Assembly: GCA_900175165.2 (NCBI GenBank)
Contig: FWWN02000700.1
Location: 1-64,000, forward strand
Source of the DNA: Rhizomucor pusillus
Taxonomy: Eukaryota; Mucoromycota; Mucoromycetes; Mucorales; Lichtheimiaceae
Direction: 5' to 3'
Length of the DNA: 64,000 bases
Shown piece after piece: positions 33,251 to 46,200 of the stretch (positions are counted from its first letter, which is position 1; the number at the start of each line of letters is the position of its first letter). The position numbers and the translations under genes are program-made. Below the pieces are notes generated by a model. That model had not been told where the DNA came from, ran no database searches, and was given only the letters and a program-made list of their open reading frames with translations.

Positions 33251-35123
33251 ATGACGAATAGAAGCAACACACGAACATTTTGCGGATGCACAATTGACCG
33301 ACTCCTCCATCAAGACGACGCCTATATTTTCATAACGGGCGCGCAAAAGCATTCCGATACTCCTGCTGGGAAGACCTATGTTGTGTATAACATACGGATC
33401 GGGGTAAAACTCTTGGCCTTTCCTTCTCTCATTGATGGCATAGCGATGCTCACAACGTCTATGGAAAGGATATTGAAACTAAACGACGATACAGCGAATT
33501 TGAATCGCTTCGAAAGTCTTTATGCAAACTTTATCCTACGCTTATTGTGCCTCCTATACCCGAGAAGCACTCGCTTGGTGAGGAACTGGGAATGTTATGC
33601 TCTGCTGATTTGCATTATTCTGATCGAAAAGATATCATCCAACAGTCGATTACGCTGCACTTCAGACTCGAGTCAAGGATGACTTGGCCATGGTGGAAAA
33701 GCGGAAAAGAATGCTTCAAACCTTTTTGAACCGTGTTGCCAAGCATCCCGAGCTTGGACGAGACCATGTGTTCCACCGATTTATTGAAAGCGGCGTTGTC
33801 TGGGTAAGTCCAATCTGTAAGGGATATATATATATATATATCCGCCTGGTTTACTGAGCATTGGATATATACTTTTGGTTGTTAACGACAGGCGGATGTC
33901 TTGCACTCTCCTCCTCTTTCCATGCTCCCCAAAAACCCTCTGCAAATGGTCGTGAGCAAGGATCCTGAACTACAAACACACAAGTACAATGCTATACTTT
34001 CCAGCAACTTGATACCGATACCATCAACGGCATATGTACTCAAATCTCCTGATCCACGGTTCGAAGAATCCGAAAAGTTCACATTTCGCATCGCCAATTA
34101 TATGAGCAACAACCTCGATAAGAGCCAGAGAAAAGTGATCCGTCGGCTGGGTGGTAAGCAGGCTTTTGCAGCAACTCGATTTATATACATCAGTTTATTG
34201 ATCCTGGTTAAAAGAACTTGCCAACGATTATGCGGAACTCGGAGCAGTGTACAATGGATTCAGTTTGAACGAAGAAGGCGCTGTTGCAAATGCAATTGAA
34301 AAGATTGGACAAGCTGTCGATTCATCCTACACGGAAACGACGCAAATGGTCACATCTCTGGAAGGCGAATTCGCTGAACCGATCCAAGAGCATTCTCAGT
34401 TTGCCCATATAATCAAGCAGGTATTGAAGTTTAGGCATCTGAAGCATGCGCAAGTGGAGATGATCGAGTCGTCTCTCGAAAGCAAAAAGGAGACTTTGGA
34501 AAATTTGCAATTGATGGAAGATGAGGCGCGGCGACTAGAAGAAGCGATTAGCAGGGAGAGAACCATAGGAAGCAATGCAGTTAACGTGGACGAACTCAAC
34601 GAGTCACCGGTCGGAAACGGTCATGCCCCAGCAAATTACAATCCGTCTGTGCGGAGGCGACCTACAAAAGCATGGAGCGGTCCGATCAAAATGATCAACG
34701 CAGTGGGCCACTCTTTGCAAGGCATCATTGACGTTGATCCTGAAGCTACCCGACGTAACCAGATTGGAAAAACTAGAGATGCCATGGGCGTAGTATGTAT
34801 ACTAATATATACCTAGAAAGAAGTGATAAGATAATCTCATCATCTTCATATGAAAGCTGCAAGAAGCATTGGAAATAACGAGAAAGGATCTCTCTGGAGC
34901 ATCAACCGAACTTCAATCTGAGCTAGACAGATTTCAGAAAGAGAAAATACGAGATTTGCGGGACATGTTGATAGCCTATGCAAAAATCCATATCCGATAC
35001 TGCCAAAAGGTACGAACGTATTACCAATGATTGCAACGACGCAATCTCACCGTACCTTTGCGATGTTAGAATTTGGAATCGTGGCAGGAAGCCAGAGCAC
35101 AAGTCGACAAGATACCGACCTAA
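33251..35123 (+). CDS. SNX41: PX-BAR sorting nexin, Snx41/Atg20-like
   Basis: Peripheral membrane protein of endosomes that binds PI3P and works with Snx4 in recycling and selective autophagy. Start ATG 33251. PX domain across the first exons: [24 protein letters not shown], then [13 protein letters not shown] with the PI3P-binding Arg-Arg-Tyr, then [16 protein letters not shown]. Next come [19 protein letters not shown]...FHRFIES, a linker with LPKNPLQMV, and a long helical BAR region ([20 protein letters not shown] to the end). It closes with the diagnostic [32 protein letters not shown] and the stop TAA at 35121-35123. Six or seven introns of 50-100 nt. The end matches Snx41/Atg20 better than Snx4. 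Confidence 0.87.
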
Positions 35124-35262
35124 CAAGTTACCATCCTCCCCTCCCAATATCAACACTATGTTATCCGACAACTTGTGTCTTTGCATACCATTTGCTTCCT
35201 TTCTTCTTTTCCGCTGATCAGAAACTCTATTCTTTCTACTACTGATGTACATGGTCTGCCTC

Positions 35263-36911
35263 TTATTTCCACAACTTTTGAAAATATTTCTCCTGTTCAA
35301 ATTGCTTATTTACAAAGTCTACGACATCTGGGAAGACTAAAGTAAGCAGGCCAAACTCATCAATCATTTCACGCGACTATTCTAGCTTACCATCTCCGTA
35401 TTGCTTTCGAAGATCAGTGTCTGGCGGTAACGTATCGTGAGCGCGTGCCTCATCTCTGCTCATACACACAGCATTCAAATAGCTCATGGGTTTGCTTCTG
35501 TCCCACCGCGTGAGAGTCAATCTATCTTGAGGTCCAGAGAGAACGCTTTTTGCTAGCCAAATTTCTTCGAAAATGTAGATTGCATCGTGGATATCCAAAG
35601 GACATGTTCTATAATTCATTTCATTGTGAATATATGCACTCCTCATGAATCCGACGTTACGTACTTGTTCTTGTAGACTTTTGTTTCACGCTCTGTTACG
35701 TCGTGAATGATGCGGTTGTACAGATTGTCTCGTATTCTAGCGGGTATGATTGGCATTGCAGAAAATTCGGCGAGATTAAGGATAATAAAGGTAGCAATCG
35801 ACATGCCGAGCATGCTGGAAATAGGGCCGAGGATAGGCAGCTGTCTTGTGCGAAAATCGCCAACGTGTTCGCCTTCAGGCACATTGGGTTTTTCGATGCT
35901 GTGAGCAACAGGAATGCCGCGATCGATCTTTAGCATTTTCAGTCTTCGGCGATACGCCCGCGTGAGAGGGTCACCTGCAACATTATTTTCGTTAATTTTT
36001 TTGTTTCTGCTGCTGCTGCTACTATCTATCCATCCATGATAACTTGCCAAAACTGTCGCTGATATCCGAAATCTGTATCCGCGTAGGATCCGCTTTGGCA
36101 CCGACGCTCATGCATGAGATTAACTTGATTTTACGCTGGTGGCAGTACTGAGCCAACGCTATTTTTTCATCGAGATGTGTCATGGCATCCACAACGTACG
36201 CAGGTTGACCTTTTTGCCCAAAACGCCAGGATTCAGTTCTTGATCGATCACTTACACACAGCTATGGTTACACGCATTACCTCCTAGCAATGCATCCATG
36301 TTCATTTCCGTCAATCGATCCGTACAGGCAACGACTCTTGAGAACGGTGCGATTTCTCGGAAATGTCGTTTCAACGCCTTGACCTTGTATTGTCCAATAT
36401 CCTCGACGTTCGCGACCGCGTGCTGGGCCATATTCTTTCGCGTCAGACGTTTCGGATCAATGATACGCAAATGTTGCACACCGGAACGCAGCAGCATCAA
36501 TGCAGCCCATGATCCCACGCTGCCTGCACCGACAACGACAACGAGTGACTGACGCACCTTTTGAACACCTTGTTCGCCGAGGAACGCAATATTGCGCGCC
36601 AACTGCTCCTGGATCAAGCTTTCGTCAAAATCGACCTGCTGCGCGCCTGTGCTGAGACTATCGTTGCTGGCAGCTATCGTTCCGAGCGGTGTCAGTTCTG
36701 CGTGATGCAGTGTGTGCGCCTCCTGCAACAGTTGGTCTTTCAACGCTTTGGATCGTTTCCGCCGCTGGCTAGCCTGGTACGTCAGAATCGCAGACGCGGT
36801 CGCTGCCGATGCCGCCGCTGCTGTCAGTGTCAATCGCACGGCATGCTGATGCTTTTCAACAAATTGAAAAGTCGAGTCGACTACCCGCTCTGCAGTCGAG
36901 GCGATCGTCAT
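35263..36911 (-). CDS. TCD1: tRNA threonylcarbamoyladenosine dehydratase (Tcd1/Tcd2)
   Basis: E1-like enzyme that cyclises t6A37 to ct6A in tRNAs, at the mitochondrial outer membrane in yeast. ATG 36911. Residues 25-48 are a membrane-anchor-like Ala-rich segment followed by RRKR. The adenylation domain has FLGEQGVQKVRQSLVVVVGAGSVGSWAA, IDPKRLTRKNMAQHAVA, and then AYVVDAMTHLDEKIALAQYC with ISCMSVGAKADPTRIQISDI. The C-terminal part has DPLTRAYRRRLK, GIPVAHSIEKP and LPILGPISSMLGM. Exon 2 ends F(G) before a GC-AG intron (35975-36047, GCAAGT donor), and the last exon gives VFPDVVDFVNKQFEQEK with its stop at 35263-35265. It is convergent with SNX41, 140 bp away. Confidence 0.9.
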
Positions 36912-37423
36912 TGGGCAGAAAAGTATTCAAGGCGTGCTGTCGCAGGAGAAAACAAGCAAACAAGCTCCACTCCGCTCGCCATGACGACCGCAAATTCACC
37001 ATCAAAGCATACTCACTGCGCTGTAAAAACATTCTTTGTTTATTCAAATGGAGTTAATATATACCAATGTATCGGTTCTAAAGGACTGGAATACGGATAA
37101 GAAATAGAACAGTTGGTTAAATTTGGGAGGGTTGGGGGAGCAACTGGCTTGGTCGTTTGGAAGATAGAAGAGTACTACAATTCCCTAGAGATGGATAGCG
37201 AATAATAACAAACGATGCTGTAGATTTGCACGGAAAACTGTCCAGTGTAAGTTCGATGCTGTGCATGCATGTGTATTCTGCAAGCTTGAGTTTATCCCGC
37301 TGCTATGCAAAAGCTGAAAGGAAATTCTTGGTCGTCAGTCCGCTGCTTGCTCGCCTGGTTGACCGAAAACAAAAAAATAACGATTTCTCGATCACCCTCG
37401 TACAAGATCCCCCCTTGGGCCTC
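36912..37423. promoter_or_regulatory. Divergent promoter region between TCD1 and the PPR gene
   Basis: About 510 bp between two start codons facing away from each other. Both products act at mitochondria, which makes shared control conceivable. No defined motif recognised. Short open frames here are not convincing. Confidence 0.4.
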
Positions 37424-39824
37424 ATGCTGCAACGTGCAAGACTAGTGCGCCAAATATTCTGCTCCAGATCGTGCACGATCGCTGTGCGATCGTATGGATC
37501 GCGGTAGGTGTGAGCGGGCCTGGGACGATCAATCAAGTTTTGACGGTGTTTGCAGGAGCAAGGCAGGGACGTTTGACAAGAAGACTAGAAAGACTATGGA
37601 AGAGATCAAGGATCTCGAATACCGGCTTGAGGCGAGCAAGAAACGGGTATGATGTAGTCAACGAGTTGGGAACCAGCTTGCTAACCTTTTTGTCCTTTTC
37701 AAGGAGGCGACGCTTTCACGACTGGCAGAGCTGTCAGAACGAGACGCAGAAGCAGTGTATGCAGAATTGACAGCACCACCACCTCCTCGACTTGCAAAAG
37801 TCGGCCCTGACTACCTCGAACGACTTCGTGTCAAATTCCTAGATACCAGGCCTTTGCAGCTAGATGATCCCAAGAGCGTAAAGGCGTTGCCGGCGAAAAC
37901 AGCAACAGAGCAAGATGCATCAGCTACCGATAACTGGCAACAAGATGCATTGCAAATCATTGAAAAAAGCCCCAAAACACTGGTTGCCAGCGACTACGAG
38001 CAACTCATATATGCCAATGTAACTAGCAGAGAGAGAGAGAGAGAGAGAGAGATTGAGATTCCAATTAACAGCGCGGTAACCGATTGCTAAAAAAAACCAA
38101 TGATGGATTAGGCTCTTGCTCGACGACCGCGGGAAGCAGAACGCGTGCTGGAACTTATGCAAGAAAACGGCGTAGAACCTAGTCTTCGAGCATACAACCA
38201 TGTTGTGGATGCTTACGCAAATGCACACGATGTCGACGGAGCATTGGCAGCTTACAAGCGTATCAAGCAGCTCGGTCTCCAGCCAGACCTGTACACATAT
38301 GGTATCCTCATCAAAGCATTCGTGCAGCACTCGAGATTGAGCGAGGCATTTGTCATCTTTGAACAACTGAAAAAATCTGATCTGATACCTGATCAGGTAA
38401 AATCATATATCACTATTCACTGAAAGAATACTAACAGACCTGTGTCAGATTATATTTTCGACACTGATAGCCGGTTGCATCAAGAACGGCGAAATCGACA
38501 GAGCATGGGATTTATTTGACGCGATGCGGTTATCATATCATCAGCCCGACGAAGTAGCTTTCACAATGATGATCCAAGCATGCGCCAAGGTAAGGAATGA
38601 TAAAATGAAACGTATAAAAGAGATGTGTGTGTGTGTGTGTGTGAACTGACAAGAAACATTTACAGCGAGGAGAAGTCGAGCGCGCTCTCAACATGTTCGA
38701 AGATATGACAGGAAACGGGCTGCACCCGACGGATGTCACATTCAACGCACTTATCAGCGCGTGTGCAAAACGGCCTGATTACTACGAAACAGCATTCGAC
38801 TTGTTTGAACAGATGCACACGGTGTACAACTTTGAGCCAGATCGGATCACGTACAATATCTTGCTGAGTGCTTGTGCCAGAAAAAGAGAACTGAAGCGAG
38901 CGCGAGAAATTGTTCAAACCATGCATGCCCATCAGCAACAGCAGTCTGATTCCATGATATCCCCTGACGAGCACACATTTATTACCTTATTCTCATGCTA
39001 CGCAAACTACAATCCACCATCTACTCAAAAAATGACAGCAACTGTAAAAGATGAAGCAGCAGCAACGCTTGTTGAGCATTCTCTGTTCTTGCCGATTCTA
39101 CCTGTTCGCCGCTCGCAGGTCGTGGAGGAAGCGAAGCATGTCTACAACTACATCATATCCAACAAACTATGCGACGTTTCCAGCGAACTGATCACAGCGT
39201 ACTTGGATGTCCACATTACGCAAAAGCGGTCAACAGAGTGTCTTTTAATTTACGATCACGAATTTGCAAAATACAACGTGGAACATCTTCCGAAAACATT
39301 CTCGCATATGCTTCGATACGCTTACGATACTCGGGATTCCACGCTAGCGTGGAAGGTTTGGGAGGATTACCAAGAATTTTTGGAGTCTCGATCTGCTCGC
39401 TTTCCTGACAATCCGGATGACAGTATAGTTGAACGCAAGCGGATACAAGACGAACGGACTGCGTGCCAGCGCAGAGAGGAGTGGACGTTAGCGCATCAGC
39501 GAACTATGCTTCGCAGCATGGCCAATACTTTGGGACGGTGAGTATGAGTTTCTGACGACGCCGCCGTACACAGAATCTCTGACTTTTCTTCTTTCCAGTG
39601 GCAACGACGTAAAGAATGCGATAAAGCTTCTGCAGACATACTTCCCCAAGAGCAGCAGGGAAGCAGCAACAGCAACCATGCAGCGGTTCAAGCTCAGTGA
39701 ACTCAAGCCTTTATACGACAAGTGTATCCAGATAGAGGACCAGGATAGCAAGGAAGCCTTGAAGAGACTGTGTATTCCCGACCGTCGCTCAAGGCCGGCA
39801 GATTGGAGATTCAGAAAGCAATAA
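37424..39824 (+). CDS. Mitochondrial pentatricopeptide repeat (PPR) protein
   Basis: Predicted organellar RNA-binding protein. ATG 37424 opens MLQRARLVRQIFCSRSCTIAVRSYGSR, an Arg-rich presequence free of acidic residues. An intron with a GTAGGT donor leads to SKAGTFDKKTRKTMEEIKDLEYRL, a coiled coil. PPR repeats follow: LMQENGVEPSLRAYNHVVDAYANA, YKRIKQLGLQPDLYTYGILIKAFVQ, FEQLKKSDLIPDQIIFSTLIAGC, LFDAMRLSYHQPDEVAFTMMIQACA, MFEDMTGNGLHPTDVTFNALISACA and FEPDRITYNILLSACARKRE. The C-terminus is helical and ends WRFRKQ. About seven introns, two with microsatellites ((GA)n at 38029-38053 and (GT)n at 38624-38643). The RNA target cannot be predicted. Confidence 0.88.
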
Positions 39825-39921
39825 TAAGTCATCATATTACCAGCATGCTGTGTAAATACCGTTCACATAATACAAATATAGAGAAAAAGCCAGGATGCGT
39901 TTACTCCTTTATTTGAACCGT

Positions 39922-40662
39922 TTAATACTTGCTCTTGGTTTCGCTCTTAAGCTTGCCAGCAGCAGCGTTGTCAACGAACCAGTAGACGGGAGCATTGTTG
40001 CGTGGCTGGACGCGTTGGCACGGTAGCTGGAGTTCAGGCTGTTCGAGGATGCTGTGCAGCATGTCTTGCTTACCCTCGCCTGCAGTTACGAAAGCGACGG
40101 CCTTTGCATTGTTGAGGACAGGGTACGTCAATGTGATACGCTCCGGAGGCGGCTTGGGCGAGTCAGTGATGGGCGCGACCCACTTTTCAAACTCGTTCAA
40201 CAATGGGTGTCCAGGGAACAGGGAGCAGCAGTGACCATCGGGGCCCATGCCAAGCAGAACGAGGTCAAAAGAAGGCAAGTCCTTAAAGTAAGATTTGAGC
40301 TGTTCTTGGTATTCCTCAGCAGCCTTGGCGGCATCCTTTCCAAAGCTAGGGTTGATGGTGTGGATATTCTCGGCGGGGATGGAGACCTTGTCCAGAAGCT
40401 CCTTTTTCAGCAAAAGATAGTTGGAGTCTTCGTGGTCGAGCGGAACACAGCGCTCGTCAGCCCAAAAGACGTGCCACTTTGAAAAGTCGACCTGCATGTT
40501 CTGTGCGAGATCTTTGGAGAGCAACTTGGGGAGCGAGCCGCCGGAAACGGCGACAGTGAACGCGCCGTGATCGGCAATGGCTGCCTTTGAGCTCTGCGCG
40601 ACGAAATCGTTCAAGGCGCCGGAGAGCGCGTCCGTGGTTGGAAATACAAAAGTCTTTGTCAT
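39922..40662 (-). CDS. PGLS: 6-phosphogluconolactonase (SOL/PGLS)
   Basis: Second step of the oxidative pentose phosphate pathway, hydrolysing 6-phosphogluconolactone in the cytosol. A single exon of 246 residues starts at ATG 40662 (MTKTFVFPTTDALSGALN). Family motifs present: AFTVAVSGGSLPKLL (phosphate loop), WHVFWADERCVPLDHEDSNYLL, FDLVLLGMGPDGHCCSLFPGHP, and the end RNNAPVYWFVDNAAAGKL. Length and order are normal for the eukaryotic enzyme. Codon use is strongly biased, in line with a metabolic housekeeping gene. It ends 98 bp from the convergent PPR gene. Confidence 0.96.
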   Translation of the reverse strand: MTKTFVFPTTDALSGALNDFVAQSSKAAIADHGAFTVAVSGGSLPKLLSKDLAQNMQVDFSKWHVFWADERCVPLDHEDSNYLLLKKELLDKVSIPAENIHTINPSFGKDAAKAAEEYQEQLKSYFKDLPSFDLVLLGMGPDGHCCSLFPGHPLLNEFEKWVAPITDSPKPPPERITLTYPVLNNAKAVAFVTAGEGKQDMLHSILEQPELQLPCQRVQPRNNAPVYWFVDNAAAGKLKSETKSKY

Positions 40663-41392
40663 TATTATTGCATATGCTCGGTGAAAAGCAGCAACAATAC
40701 ACGTCCTACTCGGGCACCCATGCGGGAAAATGACGGAAAATTGCAATTAGACGCCGACGACAGACGCGTTGGTTGCATCACAGCCATCTACTAGTGTGAT
40801 ATGCACCAAATGGATAATTAGTGGCAGCAAAGCTCAAAGATTGATTTACCAAAACTTAATTTGTTTTTATTGCGTTTACAATTGAAAATGCTCGATACTC
40901 CTTTACCGTGTCCTATTGAAGGATGATGGTACATTGGTTAATATTCGATTGCAATGTATACCAAACAGTGCTCTGTGCAGTGCTACGCTCATAACGGTGC
41001 TATACCTTACAAATGGGCACCTGTAACTGCAAGATATGAACCCTGTCGTAATATAAAAGGATCAATCAGCAAATAATGTAAATTTCATTGTTTATTGCGC
41101 GATATAATGATGGTATTTAATATAATTAGAGTGATTCATTCCTGACAGTATTCCAGCAAATATTGGCCTCGTAGCAATACTGCTTGTTATTTGTGAACGA
41201 TAGATCAAATAATTTGCGTCTGTAATTATCACAATGAATGTTTATCTGACTATGCTGTGCACACACAGCAAACAGTGGTCGTCGACCAACCAGAAGCTGG
41301 CGGGCAGAGCGAGCCCAAAAATGCCGCCTGGTTTGACAGCTCGGTTTCAAAAATTTCTTTCATTCCTTGAATACAACAACCCACCCCTTGGA
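40663..41392. other. Divergent promoter region of PGLS and RIM2
   Basis: About 730 bp, AT-rich, no gene recognised. Two in-frame ATGs upstream of the chosen RIM2 start lie at 41234 and 41321 and could lengthen that protein by 53 or 24 residues. Confidence 0.4.
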
Positions 41393-42903
41393 ATGTCTAC
41401 AGTCACTGCTACGACGACGACGACGCAGCAGGGTTTCCCTTCGCCGATCGATCAGCGAGCAACCGCCACAAACGCCGTTGCCAACTCTAGGCTATTTAAG
41501 GACAACCGTTCCTACGTTCACTTCGTCGCCGGAGGGTAATGCCTCTTTCTCTCTCATTATTGTTGATCTCTAGTAGATCTTGCAGTTGACACACTCTTTC
41601 TCTAGCGTTGGCGGTCTTGCAGGAGCGATATGTACTTCACCTTTGGACGTTGTAAAGACTCGTCTGCAGGTAAGCGTCTTTTGATAGCAGCCTTATCGGT
41701 TTTACGCAGCAGCAGTCTTAACTTTCTTTCGTTGTAGTCTACCTTTTATCAGCAGACACGAGGCCACACCGCCGTCGTTCAACGAACACCTACGTTGCTA
41801 GGTCACTTTATTGAAACCGGACGTTTGCTAGTGTACGTATATACATGGTTGTTGCATGAAAAGGGACAGTATATCTGAAACTAAAACTGACTGGCCCACA
41901 TAGTCGGATAAAACAAGTAGAAGGCGTCCGCGGATATTTTAAAGGGCTCGGTCCCAACTTGGTCGGCGTAATACCTGCCAGGTAAATGTTAATAAAACAA
42001 ACGAAAGAAACGTTTTGCTGACAGGCATGCACTAGGTCCATTAATTTCTACACGTACGGCAATGGCAAGAAACTATACACCGAATTGAATAACGGCAAAG
42101 AAACCGCAGGAGTACACTTGATATCAGCTGCTACAGCAGGTACGCGACGCAGAGAGAGGGAGAGAGAGAGTGAGGAGAGAAAAAAGTCAGCAACCAGTGT
42201 TGGCGGTGATGCTAAAAAAAACAATGCGCGCGGAATAAATTTAGGCATAGTTACAGCAACAGCGACAAACCCGATTTGGGTGGTAAAGACACGACTCCAG
42301 CTGCAAGGAAGATCTTTGCAAAGATATGCAAACAGCCTGGATTGCACGTTGCATATTCTAAGAGAGGAAGGTATCAAAGGCTTATACAAAGGCATGAGCG
42401 CGTCCTACCTGGGTATGTGTTATTTGTGAAATTTTGCTTAATGACAAGTTTTAAATTGACGGTATCGTATATCAGGCGTCGCCGAAGGAACGATCCAGTG
42501 GGTTATTTACGAAAACCTAAAGCGTAAGTGGGCAGTGCCGAAAGATATGCTCGATAGTGCACAATCTTCGTCCATCGTCGTTGGCGGTAAAAGCTTGCAA
42601 GGATGGGTTGGTAACATTGGAGCGGCAGCGGTAGCCAAGCTGGTGGCGGCATGCATCACGTATCCGCATGAAGTCATCCGTACGCGTTTACGACAGCCGG
42701 CTGAGAACGGTGTTCGCAAGTACACTGGTCTCTGGCAGTGCTTGAGACTAGTGGCCAAGGAGGAAGGCATGGCGGCGTTGTATGGTGGCATGACAGCTCA
42801 CTTGATGAGAGTCGTTCCGAATGCCGCCATCATGTTCTTCTGCTACGAAGCCATCCTGCATAACTTTGGATCAGAAAAACATCAGCAGCAGCAGAAGCTT
42901 TAA
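41393..42903 (+). CDS. RIM2: Mitochondrial pyrimidine nucleotide carrier (Rim2 / SLC25A33-36)
   Basis: Inner-membrane carrier that imports pyrimidine nucleotides for mitochondrial nucleic acid synthesis. Three tandem carrier repeats are seen after splicing. Repeat 1: HFVAGGVGGLAGAICTSPLDVVKTRLQ with QVEGVRGYFKGLGPNL. Repeat 2: SAATAGIVTATATNPIWVVKTRLQLQGR with REEGIKGLYKGMSASYLG and EGTIQWVIYENLKRKW. Repeat 3: GAAAVAKLVAACITYPHEVIRTRLRQ with EEGMAALYGGMTAHLMRVVPNAAIMFFCYE. These are the three Px[DEH]xx[RK]x[RK] signatures. The NPIWVVKTR and TYPHEVIRTRLRQ wording is typical of Rim2. Six short introns; the intron near 42139-42245 has a GA-rich stretch. The start at 41393 is chosen because the sequence just before it looks like leader. 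Confidence 0.92.
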
Positions 42904-43243
42904 TGGCTTCCATCCATCTCTTGTTGAAAAATTGCTTTGTATTCCCTGTAATTCCGTTTTTTACCTTTCTTCCTTATTCGCATATCGCTACACTGTTTCA
43001 CATCTTTTTTTTTAATGGGAACTCTTCTGCTCGTTGCTAGTACATCTTTCTCACACACGCACTCTCCCCTCTCTATCCTGGCTTCTATCATAACATCCAT
43101 CCCTTTCCGACCCGAATCCATAGACTCATTCCACCTCAGATCCGATATATTTTTTCTTTTTAACCTTCCTGCACCATTTTCCCCTGCTTTTTCATAATTT
43201 ACCGTTGGATATATATTCTGTCGATAAAAAAATTGTTCAATGT

Positions 43244-46200
43244 TTACAAAAGAAGTGCTTCTGGGACCTCTTTTCGTAATCGTATCTCCTTTTCCATCAT
43301 CAAGCTAACAATTTCATGGCGCTCCTTTTCGGACAAGTATCTTGTCAATAGTCGTATACCAAGCAGACAAAGTTCTTGATTTGCGTTGTTAATTAGTCAA
43401 AAGGGGGGAATATGTATTTTTTTAAACGCTCACCTTTGGACCAAGGACATGCTTGCAAAGATCTGTAAAACAGACGCTTGGTTCTCTCCGTATCTCCTCT
43501 TCTGGCTTCGTGCTCAATGTACAGTTTCCAAAGCAACACAGATGAGCGAGTGCTACGTTATCCTATCAGTATCTTTTGCATGAATTTTTCCCCCCAGAAA
43601 TTCATGTATTGTTTTTTACCTGGCTTCTTCAATAGCAGACTCGAATAGAGAGCGAACCTGGTTGACATCATACGGCCGACTGCGATGAAGTTCGCCGTAC
43701 AAGCCCGATAGATACAAGATAATATTTGGATGTTCGTGCAGCGATCTTGCAAACATGGTACGGACTCGATTCATTATCCGTAATCTGGACTCGTTCCACA
43801 CGTAAATACCAATGAAAATGGTATTATTGGGGAATAGCGACAATGCTTTCTCCAATATACTCCGCATCTCGCTCGTTCGATGGATTGCTTGACCGCTCAC
43901 CGCATGTCGATACAAGAAGCAGATTTTGGAAACCCACAATTGTTCGCTTTCAAAGCCGCGCTCTGCTTGCCGCTCGCGAATATATTCCAGTGCACCGTCG
44001 TACACTTTGCACGCTGCAGCTACATCTTGAGTCAGATATTGGAGCATGGCCAGACACTCGGTAACGTGAAAAGCGCCTTTCGACTCCAGGTCAGACATAG
44101 CTAGTAGAGATAGCTGAGCTGTCTTTTGTTCATAGTACTAGGAAACACAGTATTACTAAACGTGTCAATGTCAAGGCATTATTTTCTCTGATTACTTACC
44201 TTTATCGCTTTCAATATCTGCGTATTGGTGACAGGTTGGGAAGGATCTACCAAGATCGACTAAGTACGATATTTTGGACGTATGCATATTTGTGCACTTA
44301 CCGTAGGGCTTACTGTCGCTAATGGATATTAAAATTTTGAGTGCGTCTTCGCGGCAATTCTGTTCTAGTTCAAGGACGGCTGCCATGTGACAGATTTCAG
44401 AAATTTGACCTGGATCAGGGAATGTGCGATATGTGGCTAAAACTGTTCTGTATACTTTGCGAGCCTGAGGAACAGTGTTAGCAAATTAATCCAATTATAT
44501 GTTATAGTGATATCGTCTTTACCTCTTCAATGTGACCATGGCTCTTTTCCATCTGTGCGTACGCATTCCACAGCGTAATGTTCGTCCTCTGGTCACTCAA
44601 AAGCTTTTTAGCAAGATTTTTGGCTCCTTTGTAAGATAGTTTCGATTCTAGTGCTAGGTAACAGAGTGCCAAGTGATCATCCCAGTCTCTCCTCAGCAAT
44701 TGTTCGAATGCATTCCTATCGGATACATGTTAGCCATCCAACTCACATATGTATCATTCGCATGCATCCAGTAACGTACCTGCAAAAATCAGCATCAGCG
44801 CTGCAATCTAGAGGCTCGGCTGGCAGACAGCTGAACCATTGCCCCGGCCGTGCAAATAATTCTGTTAGACCAACTGGATAGGATGGAGGAAAGTTGTATG
44901 GCTTGTCATCAACCGCGTTATGTTCAGGCTCCATCGGAACTCCATCAATGTACGTTATCAAACGCGGAACTTGATGGTCTGTGGGCCAAAAGTGCTCGAG
45001 ATTAATATTGTTGTGTGTAAAAGTGTCGATGCAAAAGTGTGTATTCGTGCCGACTCCAGGTGGCGTAAAGGGCAAACCGAGAAATACGAAGATGCTATAG
45101 ATAAGGCTCTGACGAGCTTCTTTTGTTGTTATACTGAAAAGGAATCCGTGCAAATCGTCAGATAAAGTCACCAAAAAGGGGTCATTGTCGACAAGTTCAG
45201 GGTCCAGGGCTACAAATGCTTGCTTGTCAGTCTCAAATCCATCCAAGATAAGAAGGAATTTAAACTTACTGCTTATTCTGAGTGGTAACCGTCTAGCTCT
45301 CTCACTCGTCTCCTCGATTCGCACCCAGTCACGCAGGCCCAAGACTACAAGTTTATGCATTCAATATATCAATTACTTTATCTTTGATATCATTTTCAAA
45401 CTTACTAATATCATCTTCGTCGTTTTCATCATCAACAGACATTGATGATTGATTTACGTCTTCATTCGATGGTATCTCGTCTACCCAAAAAAGTTAGCAA
45501 ACAATCTATGACGTGCGCAATTCAGACTTGCCTAATTTTCGCTTGTAGAACTCTCTCCAGCCTTTTGCATCCTACGATACGTTGGCTTAGTTAAAATACA
45601 AGGTTCGATGTACAAAGCAATTACATACCTTTTCACCAAATCTCGGTACTTCACTGTCCCAAAATTCATCAAATTCTGCAACCATGTCCTCAAAGGAAAT
45701 TTCTGTAGACACTTCAAAAACTTGCGGACGGTATAAACTGAATTCAACTTGAGCCTGCAGGGTTCCGAATGCTCGCTCGTGGTAGCCTAGAGTAGTTCAG
45801 TATATGTTCCTAATTCTATTGATATCTACTGTGTAAAACTTACCAGATTGCTTCATAAATAGACATGCACGTAAAAGTACATAGACCATGACAGATTCTA
45901 TTTCCTCGCGAGCTATGAATGTAATGCATTTAGTATCAATATTATTTTCTTTGACAAGATATGAACTTGCCTTGGTAATTATATGCAGCTTTGCGCTTCA
46001 TTTGTAACCTCCGAGCCACCTTGTTCAATGTATTGATACAATCCTCAAACACCTTGAGACATTGAGTAAACGTGAAACTGGCGAAATTCGTCTGTCTCAA
46101 ATTGATATATTCAGCCCAGAGCCTGATTGATTCAGGCCGTTTCTTCAAAGCCGTGTCCCATTCGCGCAGCAAAGTCAAGGTACTGTAAACCACCGTGAGC

